Shown in pieces: positions 37,967 to 48,987 of a DNA stretch of 64,000 bases (its first letter is position 1; each line of letters opens with the position of its first letter). This DNA is from Coenobita brevimanus (Eukaryota; Arthropoda; Malacostraca; Decapoda; Coenobitidae): contig CM064653.1 of assembly GCA_032717465.1 (NCBI GenBank), forward strand, positions 40,135,907 through 40,199,906. Direction: 5' to 3'. The translations under genes were made by a program, and so were the position numbers. Below the pieces are notes generated by a model. The model did not search any database and was not told the DNA's origin. It saw only the letters and a program-made list of their open reading frames with translations.

Positions 37967-38407
37967 CAGGGCCGGTCTTGGAAGCTGCGGGGCCCAATTG
38001 GGAACATTTTTGGCGGGGCCTCCAGGTTCACAGCCAAGGTCTGTAGAGTCATAGAGATATGAAGTCTCTGATAGACCTTATATCTCTATGGTCGAATGGA
38101 AAGCAATCAAAATGTGTGCTTAAAAAGTGCATGTGAATTAATGGACCAAATAAATCTAAGCTACATTTTAATTTAAAGTTGCATGCATGTAAGCCTACAC
38201 GTAAAAAAAACAAAATGTGTAGATCACTTTTGAAAAGTACATAGTTCACTGTAAAACCTGCAATTTGGTGTTGGGTGTATGTTGCAATGTGTTCTTGTGT
38301 GTACTTAACAAGTAGATTAGGCCTACGCTAGCTGCCTCGCGCGGGGCCCTCATAAGTGCGGGGTCCAGTTGGGAGCATTTGTTCCAGTTGGCTTAATTCT
38401 GGCCCTG
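37967..38407. mobile_element. hAT-like MITE with CAGGGCC ends, unit C
   Basis: Same insertion as 14464-14910 and 26127-26573, with small internal deletions. Confidence 0.6.
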
Positions 38408-41025
38408 TCGCTAAGTTTAGTCACCTGAGAGCAGTAGTCCACTGAGTTAGTGGATGGCTAGTGTCCCTACTACAGTAGATGTCTCCTCCCCCCCCCCCAC
38501 CTGAAGAAAATAACCTTCCCGTCATAATGAAAACTAATATTACAGGAAAGGCAAGGGAAAGAAAATACAAGGTTTACTCACCACTTAACCCGTTCAGCCT
38601 GACGACATCTGTATATTAATTCTTGGTGCATCTAGCCAATTTTTTTGTTTCGTGAACTTCTCGAATTGGAGGTATCAGGTATAGTCTTTATTAACCCCTT
38701 CAGTACGAGACGTGTTTTCCAAATTAAATAAAATTGTTGATAGGAAGCAAGAATAAACTGGACATCATCACAGTGAAAGGGTAAGCCACTTCACTCCAAT
38801 GACATTCTATCACCGTCACCAAACGATTTTTTTTTTTTTTTTTTTTTCTTGGGAGAGGTTTTTTAAACTGAAGGATTTGAATATAACCTATAATAAAGGC
38901 CTTTACTGTTACGAGTATAGGTGGCGCTGACAAATAACCTTAAATGTGGTGGCACTGTGCACCGTAAGTGGAGCAGCTACGGCGACGACTAGGGGAAACA
39001 AACTTCTTATTTCCCTGCCGCTTCCCTTGGGAAGGATGGAAGTCCGACCCTGGCGAGGTGTATACCACAAGGGGGGCGCCGGATCCCTACATGGTGTATG
39101 TACTGTACTGTACTGTACATGTAGGTTGACTTCACAAGCAATTGCTTACCTATGGTCGACGGGCCAGCTTAGCCAGACAGATCAAGGTTAAGCAGCAGCA
39201 ACACCTGATACTTTTATAGGTCTGTCTGAGGTTTAATAAAATCACTTGTCAGGCCTACCAATTACTCCGACGCGTCTTTTTGAGTACTTCCTGCTCCTGT
39301 GGACTTTTTCCTACTGCAGAGATTTTATGAAATAGAGGAATTAAATATACCCTTTACTAACCCCGTCATAACCAGTGTGAAGGTTGATTGAGGATAATCC
39401 CGCCTAACTCAAATGTCACCAGGTGACCAGGCTTGCCAACCACTCCGATGCAACCTCCTCTTTTCTTCTTTTTTTTTTTTTTCGCACGGACACAAGATCA
39501 TTCAGAGTTAAGTAATGTGCTTTTTTATAGTGTAAGCGGCGTTACTTTATCAACAGTTATCTCAGAGGTACACTGGACATTCAAAGTCCTGTCGCGATTC
39601 CTGATATACCCTCCATGCACATTAAAAGTGAATCTGCAACAAGTAATACTGATGATTTTGTTTGGCCTCAGAACAGTGTCATAAGCGTTGTTTACTACAA
39701 ACCAAACACATTGATTTTACAAGTGTGTGAAGAGAGAGGAAGAGGGGGGGGGGACAACAGGACTTTTGAAGAGTCGGCATGACACAGCAAAATGGTACAG
39801 TCTGGTTCAAAAATCCACTAACTATTACACTGCATCGCCTTCATACTTAGGGCATGTTCATCGCTTCCCTCCCTGGTGCATGATGTCAGATAGAATCGTC
39901 TGTTGCCGTAGAAACATAAACAATCCTGCCTGAGCCGAAGAATATTAGCCAGCAGAGGAAAGTGAGGAATAGGAGAGGCGGTTGGTTATGCAGATTTTTT
40001 ATCTCGACTGTACAAGCAGTGATGCCAATCAAGGTCGCGAGTTGCGCGTAGTAACTCGTGAAGGGATTCTCAAACCTATATACGATTGATTTCTCGTAAC
40101 ACAAGGGTTGGATTTATAGAGGTGACAAGGAGACAGTAGAATTTACTTTTATTTTATTTTTTTACTGAAAAAATCTTCGGTACGAGAGGGAAAGTGTCAT
40201 GGCTATTTAGATCCACCACCTTTTCTTGCATAATATACTCTGTATACCTTTACAACAATAAATTTTTTTTTTTCTTTGCTGAAGGACAACTAAAGGTGTG
40301 AACAGAAAATTTGCTTGCGATATACCAAGTTTGGCCTGTAAATAAAAATCCATTCGGAGAGGGAACTTATCTTAGGAGTGTTAGTAAATGTCATCTTGCA
40401 ATATTTCCCGTAAGGTATTTTTGCGTGGGAAGAGGAGGTGATGTGGAATTATTTTACCCTGTCTCTTGCGTAGTCTTTCCCCACCAAAAAACAAGTCTAC
40501 CTTTGGCAGGAGTTGATGGTAACCTCACGGTTTAAAGTCCCATCCATTGTCTTACACACACACACACACACACACACACCAATTACCAGTATAAGTTGCC
40601 AAGTCAGTATTTCTTCCGCTAGATGCACGAGCTGTTACTTGTTTTTAGCGATAATTTTTATCGTATAACAAGAACTCTAGCCATATTCTCGAGCTATCTG
40701 CAAGGTTTTAGTGACATTAGCGATATTTAAAGTCCCTTTTCTACAGTTTTCTTTTTGGTTCATGAATGTTTCGTGGCATATTAACGGTTTCTGTGGCAAG
40801 GTTAGCGTTTGGGGTGACAGTGGGTCCAACTCCGCTGCAGGCATCAGGCAGGCAGCAGCTCTTCTCAGTTACCAGTATCCCTGTGCGTCGAATACAAGTA
40901 TCAACTCCTCTCTCACCTTTCAAAAGTACGTCAGATATTTACGTGACTAGTGCATGCTAAGTGTATTCGATAAGTAGAAGTTAATCTGTTGTTTTCAAAG
41001 GGGAAAGTTGATAGTATACTGTGAG

Positions 41026-43232
41026 TGTTATGCTGGTGTTTTTAAGGCGACTTCTCGTCCTAAAAACACTAGCGACTGAAGCGGGGTCCTCTTTCTGGAC
41101 CGGAAGTAAAGCACCCACAAAGGAACAGGACATAAAAAGCAGGCAGTATACTTTAACACATCTATTGCCTTAATTCTAACCGTTACAATAAAACACAGAG
41201 TGATATTTGAGATACAGGGGACAGGGACACAGAGTTAACCTTCAGCACCACAAGATAGTCACACTTAGTACACAATACAATGCACATACATCGATGTCTT
41301 GAATTATATATGTTATTATCTGTATGTCACTTTTAGGCAGGATATACACTGAGTCGACAACAAAGGGAATAAGCAAGATTGGAAATCCGTAGGGGAAATA
41401 CTACTATAAATAAGACAGGGTGCGGATCGCGACACTTCACATAGTCACTTAGTCGCGGCGACACTTACACACGGGCTTTTAATCTACCCGCGCACCCTAG
41501 TCTATTCATTCACAGAAAGTTCTTTTATTGGGGGGACTCATAATTACATTAAGGTTCATTCTCTGTCCTGCCGGGCACTGAGTTCTTTTGGACTAGTAGT
41601 AACTGTTACTGGTTTTACACGTCTTCACTTGGTTACTCTTCACTATTATTTCCCCTGGTTTGTTCTCGGCACAAGGGGCGTCACTATTTACCTGTATCTC
41701 CTGGGTAATGTTCACTCCGTGACAGGGGCGTGAGGGGAGAACCCTAGGGGGACCCGGCCTGCTGAGGGCAAGGTATTACCCACAGGGGAGTCACTGCCCG
41801 GGTCACACTCGTCGGTGAGATGCAGGGAGGCCCTCTTGTCTGGGGGCCTCGACCTGAGAGGTGGCCCTCGAGTCGGAACCTCGTCGGTGGGGTGCAGGGA
41901 GGCCCTCCTGTCTGGGGGCCTCGACCTGAGAGGTGGCCCTTGGGACTGGGGCCGAACAGCTGGAGGAGTCGGGCCTGTCGTCTCAGGTTCCATGGGGTGA
42001 GGGAGTCTGGGCCGCCTTCGTCGGGAGCCGGTGGATCTGGCCTGGGGGTCCTGGGACTGCGGGCGCCTATGGGGAGAGGCGCCGACAGGGCTGGGCTGCG
42101 GCAACTTCTCCGTCGGGTCTCAGGCAGGAACAAGGATCTCCCAGGCGTAGGAGGTAGGTCCGAAATCGGGCCTTGCCACCACTCTAGCGACACCTTTGGG
42201 GTAATATTCCCGGGTGGTGACGAAGGGCTCCCACAGGGGGAAGAGGCAGGAGAAGGACTCATGTAGCCCGTGTCCTCTCCGATACGTCCTGAGGCCGGAG
42301 CCTTGGGTCGCCTTACCCTGGTACGTACTTTGGCTGTGGCCGTGAGCCTACCCGTCATACAAGGAGCAACTGAAGGGCGTACAGGGCCGCTCCTTCCCCG
42401 CCACGTATAGGGACCGTCGGCGCGGTGTTGCTCCCGTAGTATGGGAAAAGCAGGAGTAGGGGGCACAGAGGCCACACTCTCTCCGGTACGTACTGAGGCT
42501 ATCTTCAGGGGCTTCTTTACCCGGATACGTGCTTCAGCCGGAGCCATACGCCTACCCGCCTTACAAGGAGCAACTGAAGGGCGTACAGGGCCGCTCCTGC
42601 CCCGCCACATATAGGGACCATTGGTGCGGTGTTGCTCCCATAGTAGGGAAAAGCTGCATGTATGATAGCAGGGGCTCTTTACCCTGGTACGTACTTTGGC
42701 CGTAGCTGGGAGCTGATCTTCCCGACGAGAAGCAACTGAAGGGCATACAGGGCCGTTCCTTCCCTGCCACGTATAGGGACCATCGGCGCGGTGTTGCTCC
42801 CGTAGGAGAGAACAGCAGGAGAGGGATGCACTGGGGCAACTCTCTCTCCGGGGTGTACTAAGGCCATAGCCTTGGGTCTCTCTACCCTGGTACACTCTTT
42901 TAGGCCATAGCCTTGGGCCTCCTGCCCTTGGGCCTCTTGCCCTAGAGGGTGTAACAATAGCCGTCAATACGGTGTTACCTGGGACTGAATCTGGTTCAGT
43001 CCCACCCCAATTCTGACGATGGTTGTCCCGCCCGCAAGGTAGTTGACTTTCCCCGGTCACCTGGTGTTGGGGCAGTTGCGGGGAACAGGGGCTCAGCACA
43101 GTAGTGTCCCGGTGACCCTCTTGACCTGGGTCACTAACCCCACTGTTGTATCCTCCTGGGGTGGTGGTGTGGTAGCGGCCCGGTGGTGGGGTGGGGGGTG
43201 GCGAGGTGGGAGGTCCGGTGGCGGGCATTTTA
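41026..43232. mobile_element. GC-rich insertion element 1 (solo-LTR-like?), unit 4 only
   Basis: 2207 bp absent from units A-C, exactly bounded by the 5-bp direct repeat GTGAG (41021-41025 and 43233-43237). It starts TGTTATGCTGG, and a short foldback (GTGTTTTT, then AAAAACAC) follows. The middle is GC-rich and contains three direct copies of a roughly 95-bp block near 42349, 42550 and 42717 (shared core CAACTGAAGGGC). A 501-codon Pro/Arg-rich open frame on minus (41744-43249) runs through the right end into flanking DNA. It is probably an artefact of base composition. The 5-bp duplication and TG start suggest an LTR, but the right end (CATTTTA) is not the usual CA. Confidence 0.65.
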
Positions 43233-43695
43233 GTGAGACAGCTGGTCATTCATTTTTATTCATCCAGGCGATTCTCGTATTTTGTAGCTTATTTCCGCTA
43301 ACTCATTGGTAGAATAAGACAGTGCCATGGCTGAACATCTTTCCCATAGCACTCTTTCGTGATTACCCCTTAATCTCTTGTTAGTTTGGTATTCAATAAG
43401 AGATGACACTTTTACGCCACGTTACATTGAACAGAATATACTTTTATATAGATGCAGATAATGCATTCACTGCCCACTGGATGCTTCTGATTACCCTCTG
43501 CTGCTCCTGCAGCTAAACTGAAGTTTGCAGAAAACAACCTTGAAATGTGGCAAACTTAAAAATGAAATTTACATGTTTTTAGTGAGAAAATCTTGTTTGT
43601 GCTGGGTTTGTGTGTGTTTTTTTTTAATGCGTCTTGTTTACGTTACGTTTGTAGTGCATATCAGTGTGAGTGATTTTTAAGTTATGTCATTAAAA

Positions 43696-45305
43696 TGCAG
43701 TGCAGTGCCACAAAGGGCGACCTAACACCCCCAGAAGGAGCCCACAGAAGAGCACCGACAGCGCGCCGGACTCAGGGCGACAACGACATAAGTCCGCCCG
43801 GGCCGCGCATCCCTATGACCCAGAGCTCGCCTACCGCCACCACAGCAGGAATACAAGACTACCTTCCGGGCGAGCCGTCCCCATCCAACATCAGGGTGGA
43901 GCTGTTACTCCAGCTCCAGCTGCCCACAAGAGACGGTCTGTAGCCGCTCCAGGGAGAATCAGGAGACAGCCTGTAGCCGCCCCCGCCTTCGTAAGGAGAT
44001 GGCCTATAGCCGCTCTGAAGGTGCCCCTGAATCGCCCTGTAACCGCTCCTCTCCCCAGGCCACGGCCAGTAGCTGGGCCTTAGCGACGACCTGCAGCCGC
44101 GCCCCCAGAAGGCCACGGCCAGTAGCTGGGCCTTAGCGACGACCTGCAGCCAGGTCATACGGCAGGAGATGGCTGGTAGCCGCTCCTCCGTCAGGTGCTG
44201 ACTCCTGCTCATCAACCTATGACCCAGAGGGAGCTCCCAGCCTGGAAGAGTATTGGAGAGGGCCCGTGACTTCTTCCACCGGGCTCTTCTCCCTGCAGCC
44301 GGATCCAGAGAGGACCCACCTGACGGACCCCGACGTAGGTCGAGGCGTCTCCCAACACCGGGGACCACAGCCCTCAGGACCTCCAGACCGTCCTCAGGAC
44401 CCCAGGCCAGGACCTCCCTACACCCAGATGCCGGTCCTCCATCAGGCGCCTGAGCAAGAAGTTCAGGCATTTAATTGGCCCCAGACCTGAGGGCTGTACT
44501 CCCACCCCAAGCCCCGAAAGCACGGGGCCCTTTGACAGCCGCAGCCCCGGACGAGAGAGGACGCCCCTACGTGTGATCCCATGGCCCATGAACACAGAGG
44601 CCCCCGGAGGTACCCAGCCCCATTAGTAGGGAGACTGGGCCACTTCCGCCGCCCTTGTACCTGACCGCCACGACGCCCAGACCCAAAAGGAGTGACAGTG
44701 AAAGCACAGTGTCCTTGACTTAGTGACACGAAGGAAGAGCAGTGAATTAACCATATAAAGGTAGTCAGTGCGAGAAAACACCAGTGACAATATCAAAGTG
44801 GTGGAGTAAATAAAAACAACAGTGAAACCGCGAACACGGCCAAATAGTGATATACGGGTCGATTACAGTGAATACGCTACCATCTAGTAACGCCCCATCA
44901 CGCTAAGATCATACCCAGACCCCAGTGTTAAAGTAATAAGTTACCAACAGTGAAATAGTGCCACCCACTCCACAAATATCTAACCTGGACTTCCTGCAGT
45001 AACAATATATAAACCTCTGCCCTAAATGCTGTTCACCCTACCCGACCTTGACCTAAATAGTATCCAGCACGATGCTGAATAACCCATATCTAGGCCTAAG
45101 AATTATAATTTAGTGTATCCTTATTCATGACATCTACTCGTTCCACTGTAGAATTTAGTAATACACATGTAAGGTTGTTGCCTTGAGTTTTTGTATCCTG
45201 CCTCTCTCCTATTTGTCTAAGCTCCGGTCTAGAAAGAGAACCCAGCTACACACTAGGCATTACAGGGACGGGAAGCCGACCCTAAAACACCTAGCATTAC
45301 AGTCC
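43696..45305. mobile_element. GC-rich insertion element 2, relative of element 1 in inverted orientation
   Basis: 1610 bp absent from units A-C, flanked by TAAAA (43691-43695 and 45306-45310). The complement of its right end, TGTAATGCTAGGTGTTTTAG followed by TCTCTTTCTAGACCGGA, matches the left end of element 1 (TGTTATGCTGGTGTTTTTAA, then TCTTTCTGGACCGGA). They are therefore the same family in opposite orientation, 463 bp apart. The complement of its left end finishes GCACTGCACTGCA, compatible with an LTR CA end. It has its own GC-rich internal repeats, including a perfect pair of about 42 bp at 44058 and 44109 and TGTAGCCGC motifs about 30 bp apart. Open frames on both strands look compositional. 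Confidence 0.65.
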
Positions 45306-45531
45306 TAAAAGGTCTTGTTTGCTCTTGGGTTCGTGGTGCATCCTTTATTTACTACGTTAACGATATTGTGTGCGTTTATAGTGTGTCGTTTATTTATGAC
45401 ATAGGTATTTTTATTTACGTCATGTGCATATTTTACATCAATAGGTGTTAATTTGTCATGTTCATTTTATTTACGTTTTTTTTTTTTCTTTGTACGCCCT
45501 GTGCGTCATGTACTTAGGTATTTTTAAATTA

Positions 45532-46463
45532 CAGCGGGGCACCAATTTTCGTTCCTAATTGGGTCCAAAAATAATGCGCGAAAGTAGAATTAGCGAAAAT
45601 TGGGGCATTGTCTTTATGGCAAAAAGGCTAATTGGTTCGCGGTTATCCTAAAGTAACATCAGATTTTCATTTTCACTTGCAATACAGTACATCAAATCAC
45701 TATTGTACATTGCATTGTGAGATACAAACAATAAAAACTGTACAGTACACATTATATGAGGAGAAACATACCACAGAGACCAGGTTGAGGTGTTTAATGG
45801 ATGTTGGGGGTAAGTATCCGAGGCGCGTGGCGGACTTACTTAGCCACGCCAGACGTATTGGCGCCACCTCTTGTTGCCTCGCTACCACCATGCTGTTTCC
45901 TCATACTACGCACTGTCAATTCTGGGATGTTAAATATACGGCAGATTTCACTGTTTTTTGCGCCCTTGTCCATGTGCTCAACTATCTTCCTTTTCATTTC
46001 ATTATTATACTGCCGTTTCTTCACTCCAACACGATACTCTCTTTTAGCCTTGGCCTTTCCTCCCGACTTTGAATGTCCCGGCCACTTTTTATCACCACCA
46101 CTGCCTCCCGGCCCTCCCCCCACACCACCAGGCTCTCCCCCCACACCACCAGGCCCTTTCCCCACACTACCAGGTATAGTAGAGGCCATTGAACCGTGAG
46201 AATCCAACACAATGGAGCTAGCACGCTCGTACACAATGGCGGGAATGGGTGGACAGAGTGTTGACATGACGTCATTCAAGATGGCGGTGGGTTGCGGGCG
46301 GGCGGTGCAGGAAATTCAAAGTTCAAAATATTGTCCCAAACCCAAAATTTGTGCGCGAAAATCGATTTTTTTTCAAGCGAAAGTGGAAGTTAGGGAATAT
46401 TTGGTGCATGCCACAAAAGTGGATTCCGCGAATCCTGCTGTAGCGAAAGTTGGTGCACTACTG
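45532..46463 (-). mobile_element. Tigger/pogo-like element, shortened, unit 4 only
   Basis: 932 bp with terminal inverted repeats CAGCGGGGCACCAATTTTCG (left) and, complemented, CAGTAGTGCACCAACTTTCG (right). The CAG start next to TA at the left (45530-45531) fits the Tc1/mariner-pogo group; the right flank reads TG, probably a decayed TA. It encodes only the N-terminal DNA-binding part of a transposase on minus, with no DDE domain. This is an internally deleted copy. Confidence 0.75.
45836..46279 (-). pseudogene. Truncated Tigger-like transposase, CENP-B-type N-terminal HTH
   Basis: Minus-strand frame of 147 codons inside the element above. A Gly/Pro-rich start is followed by KKRQYNNEMKRKIVEHMDKG and AKNSEICRIFNIPELTVRSM. 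This is the helix-turn-helix found at the N-terminus of CENP-B and Tigger/jerky proteins, which binds the element ends. The frame stops soon after, so the second DNA-binding part and the catalytic DDE core are missing. It could bind DNA if expressed, but a relic is the simpler reading. Confidence 0.7.
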
Positions 46464-46794
46464 TGCGTCATGTGCATCTTTTATTTACAGTGTTTTTACG
46501 TCACGTACAGCTTGAAGTTACAAAGTAGATACTGTTTACATTAGTGTCATTTACCTCATAAGTATTGTTTAGGTTTGTAGTGCGTCTTTTACGTCGTATG
46601 AGTTTCTTGCGTTAGGACCTCAATAATTCTTAGTTACATTAGGGTTGTTCTGCATCATTTGTTTATCATGTCTTATTTATGGTAAGTTTGTGGTATATCA
46701 TGATTACGTCACATCCTCCTTGCATTATTTTTTTGTGTATTATTTTACGTGGTAGAGCTAGTTTACCATGGGTTGGTGATGCTTTTTTTCCATC

Positions 46795-46831
<37 letters not shown>

Positions 46832-46863
46832 CTCAGATTCGCGAGCAAAGATCAGATTCCTCT

Positions 46864-46897
<34 letters not shown>

Positions 46898-47435
46898 TCC
46901 ACTGACCATACCCAGGGCGAAACTGTATGTGTTTGTCTCTGTGTTTGCCTTTCTGTTTTTTTGCCTCCCTACCACTCGGATAATGCTGGGGGAAGCTGTA
47001 TACTGTGTGTGTGTGTGTGTGTGTATCCCTGAGTATGTTGGGTGTAAGAGCACGTTTGTTTCTCTGTATATCTGTTTATATCTATGTTTACATTTATGTG
47101 TCAGTCTCTTTGTCCACCACTTAGCCGAGTGAGGGTGTACATTGCTTAGATTATGCTGAGTAAAGCTGTATATGTTTGCAATTTTCTCTGTCTGTGTAAC
47201 CGCTACTCATAATATGTTGGGCGATGAGAGAATGGAAATGTGACCTATTTTACTGGCCACTCAGATAAGTCTCCATTTTCCTGTGTTTGGATTCCTCCCA
47301 CGCCATGTATTTACTGTAGTGGGAACCAAGGAGTTGATGATGGTGGTGGTGATCTTTAGTGGAAGACAAGGTTCTGTTAATGATGATAATGATGGTGATT
47401 GTAGTGGATGTGGTGGTGGTGCAGTAGCACATTTG

Positions 47436-47443
47436 TTCCGACC
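47436..47443. other. Empty target site of the hAT MITE, unit 4
   Basis: The sequence GCACATTTG-TTCCGACC-TGACCAAGATCC aligns with units A-C on both sides of their MITE. A single 8-bp target stands here instead of the element plus two copies, so this unit was never hit. Confidence 0.75.
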
Positions 47444-47584
47444 TGACCAAGATCCAAACCCCTTTTTCAACTAAAATTATGGCCAGATTTAGTCAGGCGA
47501 GAAGGTAAATTTTACTTATAACTATGGAAACTTATTCTCTTGCCATAACAAATGCCTGTCGAATTGCATGCAACCACGACTTAA

Positions 47585-48308
47585 CCCACCCCGTCCCGAC
47601 CAATTTTACACCACTGACTCCCCCTAATCCCGACCAATTTTGGGGAAAAAAATTTTGGCTCAAACCTCCGCTTTTGGTGAGAAACATCGAAAATTCATAG
47701 AGAAATCGCTCACCTGAGGTTTAAGATACTCGATACAGGTAGCAGTACCCCAGACCTTACTGGATTTTCTATCAGGCTGGCTCCAAAGAAAACGAGTTCT
47801 GTGGGTGGGTAACTATTCCACACCACTCATAAACTGTATTTATTAATTTATTTGGTACGAATTTATATGTAGTATAAGAGTATATTGGTTTTCACACAGT
47901 AATATAGGCAATATAAGCATTGTTTCACTCACCGAACATCAACATGCCTGACCTTTTTTGGCGACCTTACCTGATCATCATTTCTGACTGTTTCTTCCTC
48001 TAATGCTACATAAACTTTGTCCTCCACATTGTCATTGATTGGGGAATCACTCTGGTCCTGAATTTCGTACCGTGGCACGACATGGCTTTACTGGCCAGGT
48101 CACTGATAACAGGTGAATTGCCAAGACAATGGCGTGCTTGGGGGGGGGGTCATGCAGGGTAAGGCATTGTCCCTGCCTGGCATCTTGTAGAGGAGGGTGT
48201 ACCATGTACTGTATACATACCAAAAACCATGCCCAAAATTTGAAAATTGTGCAAATTAGGGACCTTGCAATTGATGTGCATTTATATACGTCAGTGGGAC
48301 ACGGCGGG
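47585..48308. mobile_element. piggyBac-like non-autonomous element, unit 4 only
   Basis: 724 bp inserted at TTAA (47581-47584 and 48309-48312). Units A-C have one intact TTAA at the same point (7886-7889 in A). Left end CCCACCCCGTCCC and complemented right end CCCGCCGTGTCCC agree at 10 of 13 positions. The TTAA duplication with CCC ends is the piggyBac signature. No transposase frame is visible. Confidence 0.75.
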
Positions 48309-48987
48309 TTAATATTTGAGTGACCCAGTACCGTCAGATGAAAACAGACCAGCTATAGTAGCAGTTACAAAGCAACATCCACCCTTTTTAGGTGTTCTGA
48401 CTATTTCTGACTACTAATATTTTTCGTCACAAAACATCCTCACTTTTTTTTTTCTTTTTTCAAGTGTAGCTATTTAAATCTAATCGCATAACAGCATCTT
48501 AATTTTACATCTACCTGTGGTACTTTTGTTGGTAGTGTAGTTGCATCGTACCTAGAGATACAGTATGGGTATTAAATTAATCACATAGCAGCTTTTCCAT
48601 TTTTTGGCTAATCTTTGGTACCATTCGTGGTAGTATTTAAATTTCCCTGAGGCATATAGTAAGTTTCCCACATTTTGACTATTTTATGGCAGTATTGGTG
48701 GTTGTTTACTTGCCGCTGATCTAGGGATACAGCTATTAATATTAAATTTTCTTGCTCACATTGCAGTTTTCGTACCCTTTTTTTTTTTTTTTTTTTTTAC
48801 TGTTCTGTAATACTAATTTTCTCCTAGTCAGCAACTTCTCCACTTTGGCTCTTCTGGCTGTTAATTTCACCTAGTCACGTAACACCTTCCCTATTATGGC
48901 TTTTTCAGCTAATAATTTCCCTTAGTAACATAACACCTTCCCACATTTGGCTCTTCCATGTTACTACTGGTGGTGGTTATGTTGCAG

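Larger units (their letters stand above)
27676..39509. repeat. Tandem segmental duplication, unit C
   Basis: Third near-identical unit. It carries one private insertion at 30001-30177. Microsatellites lie at 28769-28812, 30402-30432 and 30492-30535. 38500-39509 is the true left flank of unit 4, nearly identical to the chimeric flanks of B and C. 27676-30000, 30178-30907 and 31240-31907 hold no gene. Confidence 0.85.

Noticed and set aside
41744..43249. 501-codon Pro/Arg-rich minus-strand open frame
   Set aside because: It is open mainly because the region is GC-rich, contains direct repeats, runs out of the inserted element into flanking DNA, and shows no known domain. Kept only as a question.
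43859..44470. 203-codon minus-strand frame in GC-rich element 2
   Set aside because: Overlapping open frames exist on the other strand too; the internal repeats and base composition explain it.
41026..45305. One large element with terminal inverted repeats spanning both GC-rich blocks
   Set aside because: The 458 bp between them is ordinary unit sequence matching about 6010-6480 in unit A, and each block has its own target duplication, so they are two separate insertions.
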